Shown here one piece after another: positions 9,053 to 19,549 of a DNA stretch of 64,000 bases. The stretch is from NCBI GenBank assembly GCA_037176885.1, contig JAWWNJ010000175.1:62001-126000 (forward strand), read 5' to 3'. The translations under genes were made by a program, and so were the position numbers. The stretch's first letter is position 1; the number at the start of each line of letters is the position of its first letter. Below the pieces are notes generated by a model, which was given only the letters and a program-made list of their open reading frames with translations, was not told where the DNA came from and ran no database searches. The stretch comes from Favolaschia claudopus (taxonomy: Eukaryota; Basidiomycota; Agaricomycetes; Agaricales; Mycenaceae).

Positions 9053-10186
9053 ATGCTTCAAGCCGATAGACAAATCGTGGATAATATCGATGCACAACTC
9101 GAGGACTTGGGTCAAAGGGGCACAGGTTCGGAGGACACTCTGGCCACATTGCGGCCCCAGAAATCTGGAGCGCAGGCAAGAATCGACGCGTACAAATACC
9201 CAATTTTGACTTTGCCGAATGAAATCACCACACAAATATTTTTGGAGTTTCTGCCGACCTATCCACTCTGTTCTGAAATGACTGGCCTCTATTCGCCGAC
9301 TCTCCTCACCCACATCTGCTCCCAATGGCGTGATATAACGCTGTCTATCCCCCAACTCTGGAGGGCGATCTATCTACCACGAAGCCATGCCGGGATAGAC
9401 CACCTACTCGATGCGTGGCTGTCGCGGTCTGGCTGCTGTCCCCTCTCCCCTAACGTTGTCTTGCCCTTCGAAGAGTACATGACTGCGCACTGGTCGAGTG
9501 CACTCTCGAATCTTATCTCGCAGCGCACACGCTGGGAGCACTTGACCGTCACAGTCGGTGGCTCGGGCCCCGGATCCTCCGCCCATCTTTCCCTACTGAA
9601 CGGCCCAATGCCTGTCCTGCATCACCTACGACTCGATTTTTTGGACATGATTACAGTCCTCCAAGTCAAATCCGCTCCCCTCCTGTGTTCAGTCATCTTA
9701 TCCCACGACGCATGCATGGGTGCCACGGTCGCACTGCCATGGCAGCAATTGACATCGTTAGCCATGTATTGGTGTTTTCTGGATGAATTCAGCACCACTC
9801 TGCAACGGGCTTCCAACCTCGTACACTGCAAACTGTTCATAAGCAACCGAGACAGGAGTATTAATGCCCTTCCCGAAATCAGCCTCCCACACCTAGATTC
9901 ACTGGTCTTGGATGTGAATATTGGTGTCGCGGATGATCGGACAATTCGTTCCCTGATCACACCTGCACTTCGTCATCTCGAGGTCTCCGAACGGTCTCTC
10001 GGCGAAAATCATCTAGAAACCCTCTCGTTTTTCATTTCCAATTCTACCTGCAAACTTGATTGGTTGCGCATCATGTACGATGGTGGTATATCTATCCCAT
10101 TGGAACGCTACAGTTCCGTTGTCCCGACCGTTACATACATATCGGCGTCAAAGGTCGGTGCGGAAACGAGTACCCTTGGCGCGTGA
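9053..10186 (+). CDS. FB4: F-box protein, 377 aa, intronless
   Basis: F-box family member, a likely SCF substrate adaptor with unknown target. I chose the ATG at 9053 (MLQADRQIVDNIDAQLEDL) because the other family members start at this point of the N-terminal heptads; an in-frame ATG at 9041 adds four residues. The F-box core is YPILTLPNEITTQIFLEFLP, then THICSQWRDI and PQLWRAI. Repeat-like segments follow (LPWQQLTSLAM, LPHLDSLVLDVNI), then a CKLDWLRIMYDG tail. Compared with its relatives it has an extra GAETSTLGA end. It lies at the centre of the palindrome and its 3' third is duplicated in inverted form at 8650-8865. A telomere-like box lies upstream. Confidence 0.88.
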   Translation: MLQADRQIVDNIDAQLEDLGQRGTGSEDTLATLRPQKSGAQARIDAYKYPILTLPNEITTQIFLEFLPTYPLCSEMTGLYSPTLLTHICSQWRDITLSIPQLWRAIYLPRSHAGIDHLLDAWLSRSGCCPLSPNVVLPFEEYMTAHWSSALSNLISQRTRWEHLTVTVGGSGPGSSAHLSLLNGPMPVLHHLRLDFLDMITVLQVKSAPLLCSVILSHDACMGATVALPWQQLTSLAMYWCFLDEFSTTLQRASNLVHCKLFISNRDRSINALPEISLPHLDSLVLDVNIGVADDRTIRSLITPALRHLEVSERSLGENHLETLSFFISNSTCKLDWLRIMYDGGISIPLERYSSVVPTVTYISASKVGAETSTLGA

Positions 10187-10387
10187 GTCGAGGATAATCA
10201 CTGGTATTTATCTATCTATTGCGTTCGTTTTGGATGCCAAGTGACGAATCACAGAACAAGAAATTTTCGTTGTATCAAAAGGACCTGCTGTCGTGTATCT
10301 TGTAATTGTATGCCAACTGTACAATAGACTGTAGCTTGTGAGGCTTGAAACAACTGTCAAAACCGACCGGAACAAGAAGCTGTGAAA

Positions 10388-11548
10388 TCAGAACGCTGGT
10401 GCCTGCTGCAGTGAGATCTTCGGGATAGCCATCACGAACGCGCGAGAGAATACAGAGGTAGAGCGAATGGCAAACGGATGAGGCGGGATGATGGTCAACT
10501 CCTCCAACGTGCACCCGGAATTCGAGACGAAACTCGAGAGCGTGAGGGTAACCACGTCTGTATTCTGCCCAAGAAACGTCGTCGGGACCGTCAAGCTGCG
10601 GAGAGCGGGTGTGACTATCTGCTGCCTCGTGATTTTCACCGCATAGTCGGGCATGTAGCACTTCTTCAAGCTGCCTCCGAAGAAATCGTCATGCTCGTGC
10701 CTGAGAACGAGGGACTCCAATCGCTCGAGTTTCATGGTGAACTGGAGGCCGTTATAGGCGGGGTCGGATATTTTGAGCTCGCAGTGAATGAGGTTGGGGG
10801 TGTGGTTGAGGGTTTTGACGAAGTTTGGGAAAATACCGCCGTCAAGGGTCAAAGACGTCAATTGAGCCCATGGAATTGTGAGGGATGAAACGGCACAACG
10901 GGGTACAGAGGCGGTACGAAGAAGGGGGGCGCGATTGAATGCGACGGTCAGCGTTTCCTGGTTAGGACGAAAAGGCAGGGAGCCGTCTAGATGTAGAGAT
11001 CGAAGGAGGGGAGTGCTGCGTCTGAAGGCCGAGACTTCAATGATGGAAGAGGTAATCCAGAGATGCTCCCATCGTTCTCTGTGGGCCGTAATGACTGCGT
11101 AGGGATGTTTACCGTGGTCTGAACCCTTTTTATGAATTTCAATTGAGAGAGGGCAAGCACCTGAACGAGCGAGCCAGGTCTCAGCGAGTGTAATCTGGCG
11201 GCGTGAGTTCGTGGATTTAGGATGACGACTAAACGATAGGGAGAAAGCTCTCCACAGCTGTGGAGTGCTCAGCGCTATTTCGCGCCAGGGAGAGCAGATC
11301 TGGGAGAGAAGAGTTGGCGAGGAGAAACCGCTTTTTGGAGGGCGCAGCGGGTAGGCAGGCAGAGTGCGAATGAGGATTTCCGAGATAATCTCGCTGGGAA
11401 GCGTCAAGACGGGGTATATGTATGCATCGAGCCGCTGCTGGGCAGTATTCCTTTCAAGACGCAAGTTGGCGATGCGGAGCTCAAGATCGCGGATTTCGGC
11501 GTCGATATCGATGATATGTTCGCGGTCGGCCGCAAGGTTGTCGAGCAT
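10388..11548 (-). CDS. FB3': F-box protein, 386 aa, intronless
   Basis: Intact mirror paralogue of the disrupted FB3, close to nine residues in ten identical by eye. The start at 11548 (MLDNLAADREHIIDIDAEIRD) matches FB3; upstream in-frame codons to 11695 are not shared with other family members. The sequence order is N-terminal heptads (residues 1-35), F-box (YPVLTLPSEIISEIL, SQICSPWREIA, PQLWRAF), leucine-rich region (LPFRPNQETLTV, IPWAQLTSLTLDGG, LERLESLVLRHEHDD), and a proline-containing tail ending QQAPAF. The pre-insertion FB3 site can be read here at the codons LTVPTTFLG. No telomere-like box is visible upstream, unlike FB2, FB4 and FB5. Confidence 0.9.
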   Translation of the reverse strand: MLDNLAADREHIIDIDAEIRDLELRIANLRLERNTAQQRLDAYIYPVLTLPSEIISEILIRTLPAYPLRPPKSGFSSPTLLSQICSPWREIALSTPQLWRAFSLSFSRHPKSTNSRRQITLAETWLARSGACPLSIEIHKKGSDHGKHPYAVITAHRERWEHLWITSSIIEVSAFRRSTPLLRSLHLDGSLPFRPNQETLTVAFNRAPLLRTASVPRCAVSSLTIPWAQLTSLTLDGGIFPNFVKTLNHTPNLIHCELKISDPAYNGLQFTMKLERLESLVLRHEHDDFFGGSLKKCYMPDYAVKITRQQIVTPALRSLTVPTTFLGQNTDVVTLTLSSFVSNSGCTLEELTIIPPHPFAIRSTSVFSRAFVMAIPKISLQQAPAF

Positions 11549-14500
11549 GTCGTCTAAAGGTCTCTGAATTGAATCCGATACAAGAAGCCACTGGTCGTCA
11601 GTGCCAACTTTCAAGTCGGCAAGCTGAGGCAAGACGGATGATCCCGACCAAATTCCCACACCTTTTTGCTCTCGTCTACCACTATGGCTAGCCATGACTT
11701 TGGCTGGCGCAGATTCACAGCTAGCCCATCGCTATTGTGCTGTGAAGCTGCGGTATACTCCTGAACGCGCACCACTCCAGAACGGAGAACTTGCTGGAAT
11801 TCGAGAATCGTGGTATTCAAAGGAAGCCGGAACCCAACAACCAGATTCTCAATGGAAACCTGGACGCAAACAAGAGCCGCAGTTCGAGCTCGCCGTCAAC
11901 TTAGTCTGGTGTTTGTATCTCGAAGTGCTTGAAAATTTCTGTAGGAGTCGATCAATCATGTGTATGTACATTCCCGTCCTTCGCAGTCCGACCTGTGCTC
12001 ACAATTTTGGAAGCTTGCTTCGGCGTCGATGCCCAGAACATAGTATGAACAACAACAACAGCACTTGCTCTGCCGCGCGGTTCAAATGTCTTCGCCGCGT
12101 ACATGAAGATCGTAGCTGAAGATCGTAGCTGCTGGCTCCTCGTATGTCAGTTGTTCTCGTTCTTTTTTCATCAGTCGTACTATACGCCGTTGTTGCTACG
12201 GCTCTCTGTCGTATCAACTGGGGTTTCCTTTCTATCTTTCGGGAATCGTGCGCTGATCATGACCTGCAGAGCTTTACGGTAAACGGTAAACGACACCTTC
12301 GAAGCAGTGCTTTCACATCAACCGAGCTCGTGTAAGAATTAGTTCTCATACCACTCTCTCTGGGTGAGTCTTTCTTCGCGTTGATGGCGTGGCGGCCATC
12401 ATCCAAAGAGTCTTCAGCGTTAAGGGTGCGGTCGCGCGTGAATTGAGCGTTCAGTGCGGAAGGGGCACTGTAGGCTGTATGCACCATCTCCTGGGGATCG
12501 TGGCTTCAGCATCAGGGGAACGTGGACGATGCTTAATAGGTGTCGAGCTCGTAATTGGATGCTATATTCCTTCTTTGTTTGGTGAGGATATGGTGCATTC
12601 GCATCCAAGTTCCCTTGTGTCATCGTCACCGACCAACTATCGCCGCCTCATTTTCACCTCTTGCAGCTGCGCATATCAAGCTAACTCGTGCTTCCCGTTT
12701 CAGATATACTCGACGAATCATAAGCCTTCTGGAGATTGGAGCTCAGCTGCGTACGCTGTACGTCGCCGCGGGCGCAACAGTGTGCTTTGAGTCTTTGACA
12801 TCACTGCGCCGTTCGTCGTCCGGGGTACGGATACGGACAAGTCTCCGAGTCGGTTTGGAGAGCCAGCGGCGCGGTCGAGATAGGAAGGTGCTTGCGGCTC
12901 CTGATCGCTCGCGTCTCGCGGCACAATAATCATTCTCGAATAGGTTCGTTTGGCGCTGGAGGCCCGACTTCTCCCGGCTTCAAGCGTCACTCGAAGACAC
13001 CGTTTCGAGATGGATTGTCACATGTGGGAGTTGGTGATGAACCAAAAAGAGGCGGTGGACATTGCTCATGCTCGTCCGTCGGAGGCCACGTCGAGGGGTG
13101 GTTGGCACATTCTCGTTCGACGAGCTTTTCTGTTTCGTTTCTTCTCGCTGTCTGGTGGTCTGAGGCGGAGAGGAGGTTTTGGGTCGGACGCACACACGAA
13201 AGCAAGTAGGGGCGCTGCCCAAACGCGAAGATGGTTTCCGTCCAGCAGAGGTAGTCCACGCAGGGAACGGTGCAGTGGCATGGCGCATTGAGACGGTGGA
13301 AGGCGCATACTCCAGGCGGAGGTGCCTACACGAGTGGGGCGCCGAGGAGACGCAGAATCTCGTGTATTCTAGAGGTCGGCCGTTGTTGTGCGCGCGTCGC
13401 GTCTGCGACGGTGCTCATCTCTGGAAGGCATAGATTTTGTGTCAGAGGATGCTGGAATGCGCCGCGCCTCGTATAAGTAAGGTGCTTCCTCGCGTGGTCT
13501 TGCCAATGCCAATGCGGTGCCCTGGATGGAGATTGACCGTCGAGAACACGATCGAGGTCGTCCGCAGTGGGGCGGACTCGGACGTGCACGCGCTCGAGAG
13601 AAGATACCGCGGGCGTCGAGTGTCGGCTGATCGCAACGCCGGGACGGACTGCAGCACAGCACGGCGTGAGGTGACTGGCCGTTCCCCGTTTCTTTCTTTT
13701 GTCCTCTGAATTTCCAGCGTGACACGCCAGCGCGGTGGAGGTTATGGGGTTCTCTTGCGGTTTCCTCGCGGTGTATGCGGGATTGCCGCTCGGCGCTCAC
13801 TGAAGCTGCTGGGTCGAGGAATTCTCGCGCATGTTCCAGCGGCGCCAAGGGTAGCGAGGGTCCGGGATATAGCAGCGTGAGTTATATCGTACGTGTTACC
13901 CTGATTGAGATGTTATCTCGATGTCGTTTTTGGTGGTGCATGGGCATATTGAGAAATTGTGCTGTCGGCGAGAGCAGAGGGTATGGGGGAGGGGATCGAT
14001 CCAGGAAACTCGACGAGGCATGATATGGCTGCGGGGATGAATGGAGTAAGTACGTGATATTGGGGACAGCATACTGTAGGTAGGTCGTGTATTCGCTATC
14101 GGAGCAAAACCAGAAGAAGATACATGAAAAGGATGATCTATAGTAATGTATAGTGCATACAGAGTACCTAGTACAACAGACGAATATATGAGATACAATT
14201 CCCAAAGCAGAACGGAAGCAGGTCCAGGGGTAAGTACGTTCTGACCAGGGAGTCGTGGTAGATAGCGACGAAGAAGAGAACAGAACCTAATCCGAGATGA
14301 CACTAGTTCTTCAGTATAAAAGAAAACATCGTGTTGGGTCCGCAACCGTTGGGAAAAGAAACGTCCACGTCAGTCTCGTCTGCATCCTCAAAATCGAGCT
14401 CGACCTCCCACCGTAAGACAAGCGACGCTGGATGAACGTCAGCATTGATCGAGAAAAGGTGTAACACACCTACCACGATGAGCCGCCCTCTTTGCTTTGT

Positions 14501-16177
14501 TTGTTCTAATGATTTTGGACCGCTTCATGCGCCGAGTCTACCAGGCGAACCAGTCACTGATCGTCAACGATCACGACCATGGCATGGGTACATGACGCAC
14601 CTTACATGAGCGGGGCGACAGAGAGACAGTTGTAGACACAATCGCGGATGAGCTTGAGGCCACAGTGTCAGTGTTTGTTGCGTCTGGGGGAAATTCATCA
14701 GCGGCCCAGTGAAAGAAGACGACGGCAGGGCACCATTTAGAGCTCTGCGTTCATGCCTGACTGCGCGCCGTATCAGAGAACGAGGGACGGGAGGATATAA
14801 GGATGGATGTGTACCTTTCTTCGCCGGTGGGTGTGACCGCGGCGCCTCCCCGGGAGGACGTTTGGCATTCTCGCCGGATGGGGGGCTATTGCTGGCGCCT
14901 GCAGGGAGGTTCAAGGAGACGGGTAGCACAGATTGAGCTAATCTATGGTGAATAGGAATCCCATTCCAATATGCCGCAAAAGAAGTCGACTTACGATGGC
15001 CGCATTGTCAGCAGCGCCAGATCAGCGAGGGGACCTATGTGATGATAGAACCACATTTCGATTTGGGCGAGCCCGCCTCTTGGATGGCCGTGACATTTGA
15101 AGAGGGCGCCGAGATATACCAAGAAGCATGTACGGGGGCTCGAGAAAGGGGGGGTGGAGTGGTGCACTGGGCAACGTGGGCAGCCGATACATTTGTTATC
15201 GTGACCAAGCACCTCCATGAGTTCCGTCCATATTGGCGAGGAAGATAAGACCATTAGGATGACCTATAGCACAAGATGAATGTACCGCGCATCCACGAGA
15301 GACGACAGGCTTACTTCCCAGTCATTATCAGTACAGGAAAACGACATCGAAGTGCGTACATTTGAGAAGAAATCTCGGAAAACCAAGCTGCCTTGTCGAA
15401 AGAGGGTTCTGGCAGACCAGTTTTGCAAGCAGGCTTCGAGACCGCGAGGTAGCTGCCATAGAACATAAGCCGTTTTTTTGAACTCTCTTGACAGGATTTG
15501 GGCAATGACTTGTTCTTCAACGCGGCGCAAACGCGTGAGAGAGGGTGAGAGGTCAAAAGGAGGGACTGTTTCCATGTCTACAACGGGGTGAAATTACAGA
15601 TTTTGAGAGTAAAGCACTGAGATTGCGAGTGGCGGAACGGGTGAAACGACAGCGAGAAGAGATTGAATGGCCTTAAATACGTTGAAGTCTTCGCAGCCAT
15701 GATAAAGGGAGAAAGTGAGTTGCGTCATGTGACAATCTGAAAGACTTAGCTAACTTAGGTACTGCACTTGAAAAGATTTCATTGTACCTTTCGAAGAATC
15801 GAGCTTTCATGTTTCTCTGCGTTTCTTTTGGCTGTGAAATCAAGTCGTGCCAGAAATTTGCGACCAAGAGGTTTTGATTGCCTACAAAGCCTTTATCAAG
15901 ATTAAATTAGTCCATGGCTACCAGTCCTTAAGGTCTTTCTATTCCGCTCTGATCCTTTCCACCAAGTTCAGGCAATGAAAACTATCCGAATGGACTTCGA
16001 GGCTACAGTATCAATACCGATTCAAAATGAAAATCCCGATGCTTCACTCCTTGAGTAGAGCGATGGCTGACGTGGGTTTCCGTCTACAGATACACCCTGT
16101 CATAAGTTTACCGTTTGCGGAAAAAAGCATTGGCTTCGCACCTCTATCCGTCTTCAACCAGCGATAATGGAATTCGC
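11549..16177. other. Non-coding part of palindrome right arm, with a private segment
   Basis: 11600-14110 and 15960-16150 are inverted counterparts of left-arm DNA. The segment from about 14110 to 15960 has no counterpart in the left arm, where only some 140 bp separate the flanking anchors. It holds several minus-strand open stretches (15264-15575, 14991-15254 and 15673-15867), some with plausible splice borders, but I cannot assemble a recognisable protein. A short direct repeat, GAAGATCGTAGCT twice, lies at about 12104-12129. Confidence 0.55.
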
Positions 16178-17308
16178 TCAATCTTTGTGTCGCAGCGATA
16201 TACTCGCGATGGTGGGGAATGCCAGGCGATAATCCGCCACCATGATATTGCGCGCGCGAGCCTGCCCCTCGTCGTATGTGATGCATAGTGAATCCAGCGT
16301 GCAGGAAGAGTTGGCGAAGAACGACGAAAGAGTATCAAACGGATCCCTTCCAAGGACGGGATCTGGGACGACGAGGCGGCGAAGAGCTGGAGTGACAAAG
16401 CACTCCAGGATTCGTATATCAAGATGAGGATTCCCTCCTACGTCGGCTTTGAAAGTGAGTGACTCCATGCGAGGGAAATGGAGCTCGGGAGTGACTCCGT
16501 GTTTTTGGTTGAGGAAGATATTCAATTCGCAATGAATGAGATTACGGGCCTGCTGCATCATGGGGATGAACTTGGGGAAGATACCCTCGAGTAGTGTCAA
16601 GGAAGTTATTTGGGCCCATGGTAGCGTTACGCGAGACCTTGCGCGGCCGCCGAGCGTAACGGTCCGGAGGAGGGGTGCATCTCCGAGCGCTATGGGCTGC
16701 GAAAGGTGGCCGAAATTGAAGTGAAGGCTGCGCAAGAGAGGCATGGAGCCACTGAGCAGAGGCGTAAGCATTTCAGCAGCCCTGAACGAGCCGGAGATTT
16801 TGAGGTGGCCACAATGCACGGAGTGCTCGCCAAGTGTGCTATAGAAGTTTCGCAATGGCGGATAGCGGTTGTCCGCCTCCACATGCTGTATTTCGAGGGA
16901 AAGCGAGCAGGAGGCGGATCGCTTGAGCCAGATACGAGCTAGGGCAATCTGACGGCTCGTGGCGCGCTTTTGGTCGCTTTGTGTAAAAGCAAGTCTGAAG
17001 GCGCTCCAAAGCAGGGGCATGGAGAGGACCATTTTCCGCCATTTCGAGCAGACGTGGGTGAGGAGGATAGGCGACTCGAAGGGGGCAAGTGGGTCCGAGA
17101 GGGCTATGGGTGGACTCAGAGAGGCGTAAAAAAAAATTTCGGAGACGATTTCGTTGGGGAGGGTAAGGACAGGGTATCTGTAGGCGTCGAGTGGTTCTTT
17201 AATAGCGGCCCTCCTAGAGCGTAATTTGGCCAAACGATGTTCGACCTCAGCAATTTCCACGTCGATCTCCGCAAGGTGTGCTCGATGGATTGGTAGGTCG
17301 CTCCGCAT
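16178..17308 (-). CDS. FB2': F-box protein, 376 aa, intronless
   Basis: Mirror paralogue of FB2 with the same start (MRSDLPIHRAHLAEIDVEIA), the same stop context and equal length despite small compensating indels after the F-box (YASLSPPIALSDP in place of HASPPVALWEP). The F-box core is YPVLTLPNEIVSEIFF, then THVCSKWRKMV and PLLWSAF. The C-terminal part repeats the LPWAQITSLTLLEG and LHFPRMESLTF strands and the CTLDSLCITYDEG tail. The reading frame is open, so both copies probably remain functional or only recently redundant. It diverges from FB1' across about 325 bp holding a double telomere-like box. Confidence 0.9.
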   Translation of the reverse strand: MRSDLPIHRAHLAEIDVEIAEVEHRLAKLRSRRAAIKEPLDAYRYPVLTLPNEIVSEIFFYASLSPPIALSDPLAPFESPILLTHVCSKWRKMVLSMPLLWSAFRLAFTQSDQKRATSRQIALARIWLKRSASCSLSLEIQHVEADNRYPPLRNFYSTLGEHSVHCGHLKISGSFRAAEMLTPLLSGSMPLLRSLHFNFGHLSQPIALGDAPLLRTVTLGGRARSRVTLPWAQITSLTLLEGIFPKFIPMMQQARNLIHCELNIFLNQKHGVTPELHFPRMESLTFKADVGGNPHLDIRILECFVTPALRRLVVPDPVLGRDPFDTLSSFFANSSCTLDSLCITYDEGQARARNIMVADYRLAFPTIASISLRHKD

Positions 17309-17465
17309 AATTATTGAGTTGGGCCTGCTGGTGGACTTCGGGCGGGCTTCTTTCCACAGCGCTAAGTATGTACCAAGTGAACACTGAGAGGGGGGAGGCG
17401 TAAACCTCGTCGCCGTCCTTGGTGAGTGGCACAGGTGAGGTGAGTGGAAGAAGAAGAAGAGAGAG

Positions 17466-17481
17466 AACCCTAACCCTAAAC
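17466..17481 (-). promoter_or_regulatory. Telomere-like box between FB2' and FB1'
   Basis: AACCCTAACCCTAAAC, two consecutive units of the common fungal telomere repeat (TTAGGG on the other strand). It lies 158 bp upstream of the FB2' start and about 150 bp upstream of the FB1' start, in the mirrored equivalent of the 1381-1396 box. Confidence 0.5.
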
Positions 17482-17633
17482 ATGGGTTTAGAATGTCTCA
17501 TCGTGACGTAACCTCGAGTCTCGACTAAGCCTCCACCATCGCCCGCACCCCGCCAGGTAAGAGAGCCAACCAGTGGCAGCTACCATGTTTGTAACTGACG
17601 CCCTTTAGAGCTACAGAATCCAGCTACATTGAC

Positions 17634-18725
17634 ATGCAGAGCGATCTTGAAACTCATCGAGCACGCATTGTAGAGATCGATGCAGAAATCGCTCGTCACA
17701 AGCAATGTATAGCTGAACTGCTGTCTCAACGAACCATTGCATGCAATGCACTCGAAATCTACAAGTACCCTGTGCTAGAACTACCCAACGAAATAACCTC
17801 TGAAATTTTCGTGCATTTTTTGCCACCCTCCCCAATTTGTCCTCCGCTCACAGGACCGCATTCGCCCACCATTCTCACACATATCTGCTCTAAATGGCGG
17901 GCCATTGCACTCTCTACTCCGGACCTCTGGACGGCAATCTCGGTTTCGAAATCTCAGGAAGAAAACGATCACATAGCCAATGCGTGGCTTACTCGATCTC
18001 GTACGCGTTTGCTTACAGTCGAGATCCACGGACAGATCGAGGAAGATATCTCGCGCGAGGTGTTCTCCGCCATTATGCTTCAGCGCGCACGTGTGGAGCA
18101 CCTCACCATCCGCACACCGGGGTACGATAACGACTACATCAAGGGCCCAATGCCTCGCCTTCGCCACTTACACTTCGACTTTTGGCGGTGCTCTGATTCT
18201 GATTTTCTTGAACTAGACAATGCACCTCTTCTTCGTTCGGTAACACTATCCCGTCAAGCTGTTTACCTCGTCGAGGCGCCCTGGACGCAGTTGACCTCTC
18301 TGACACTCAATTGTACTTTTCCACGCGACTGCACTTCAGTTTTGGAGGACGTTCCTAATTTGGTTCAGTGCGAACTATTACTTTTCGTTCGTGGCGACGA
18401 TCCCTTGCGTCTTGTGCGGCTTCCACGATTGCTGTCCCTCATTGTGAGAGGATACGACGAGCCTGGTGAAGATGTAATGATCAGGTCTCTCATCACCCCC
18501 GCGATACGTACTCTCGAAGTTTCTGAACAACAGCTGGGGGAAGATCCCCTCGAGACGCTGGCTCATTTTTTCTCCCAATCTGGCTGCAAGCTCGAGGATC
18601 TTCTATTGTACATAACACAGTACGAGGGTGAAGTGCCCCCTGATTATTCAGAATATCGCATGAAATTTCCGACGATATCGAAGATAATTCCGAGGTTGCG
18701 AAGACACGACGACGACGATGACTAG
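17634..18725 (+). CDS. FB1': F-box protein, 363 aa, intronless
   Basis: F-box family member occupying the mirror position of the frameshifted FB1. The start MQSDLETHRARIVEIDAEIARH gives the usual N-terminal heptads, followed by YPVLELPNEITSEIFVHFLP, THICSKWRAIALSTPDLW, and leucine-rich strands (APWTQLTSLTLN, LVQCELLLFV, LPRLLSLIV). It ends in an acidic run of aspartates after RLRRH. It is only moderately similar to FB1, so the outermost pair is either an older duplication or was captured independently of the inner arms. It lacks the extra C-terminal segment of FB4 and is the shortest intact copy in the window. Confidence 0.88.
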   Translation: MQSDLETHRARIVEIDAEIARHKQCIAELLSQRTIACNALEIYKYPVLELPNEITSEIFVHFLPPSPICPPLTGPHSPTILTHICSKWRAIALSTPDLWTAISVSKSQEENDHIANAWLTRSRTRLLTVEIHGQIEEDISREVFSAIMLQRARVEHLTIRTPGYDNDYIKGPMPRLRHLHFDFWRCSDSDFLELDNAPLLRSVTLSRQAVYLVEAPWTQLTSLTLNCTFPRDCTSVLEDVPNLVQCELLLFVRGDDPLRLVRLPRLLSLIVRGYDEPGEDVMIRSLITPAIRTLEVSEQQLGEDPLETLAHFFSQSGCKLEDLLLYITQYEGEVPPDYSEYRMKFPTISKIIPRLRRHDDDDD

Positions 18726-19549
18726 GGCATGAATTTCCAAGTGAGTACCGAGTTGCCTCTTTTTTATTCGTCGGGCGCTGATGCTCGCCTTACGCTCATA
18801 GGAAGAACTGTCGTTGTTATTGCCTGGAACAATATAATTGGCGACTTCTCATGTCGGCTATACATTTTTCTATGAGCTGCGAAGACATAGTGGCGAATGG
18901 GCAGCAAGGACCTCTTTCATGGCACATTGGGGGTGTCAGCGGCGAAGACGGGCGGAGAAATACATACATTGGCGCCGACGGCGACAATTGCACAAGAGGA
19001 TTTTCTTTCATGTTGCTATGAATTGCGAGGGAAGGTGGTCAACAATCACATAGGATGAGCTACGCATTGACTATGTGGATTGGTCCTGGTACCGCTCCGC
19101 CTTCGAATACTTGGACTCGGACTTGAGATTAGCAATAGGCCACGAAGTTTTAGAGGAAGACATGACAAAGCGAATTGAGCGCCAAATACGCACGTATCTA
19201 CACTCTCAATTTATTTTGAGATAATCTTGGAATTTTCAAAGCAAGAGCCCGATAGTTAAGGCTCAGAAGAGGTCGAAAAATCCTGAGAGACCGATTATCG
19301 CCACTGAGCGAACTTACAAGGCCGGCGCAATTCATGAGTTCATGGCCTATTATCTCAGAGGAGTGCTTCTCTGTGGAGCATTCGTATTGGTACCATTGAC
19401 TGGTCGGAGGTGTATCAGGTCGGAATTATTGATCTGAATCGCATTCAACGATTCGGAACAGCACGATTAGATTGAACACAGAACAAAATAGTTTAAGATA
19501 GAAACCAGTCTCCAAAAGAGTGTGGTAACACGCCGTTGTATCTCGAACT
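18726..19549. other. Intergenic, FB1' to CE-A
   Basis: I see no supported gene. The part from about 19440 onward is the 3' flank of CE-A and matches, inverted, the DNA after CE-C to about 39985. Confidence 0.5.

Larger units (their letters stand above)
9850..17480 (-). repeat. Right arm of large imperfect palindrome
   Basis: Inverted partner of 1385-8865. The inner end lies inside the FB4 coding region, so full-length FB4 faces a truncated mirror copy of its own 3' part (8650-8865) across a unique spacer of about 985 bp. The arm contains FB3', the non-coding block, a private segment at about 14110-15960, and FB2'. The outermost pair FB1/FB1' keeps the mirrored order, but only as distant paralogues. 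Confidence 0.85.

Noticed and set aside
17466..17481. A true telomere or chromosome end
   Set aside because: Only two repeat units, flanked on both sides by genes; the other boxes hold one or two units.
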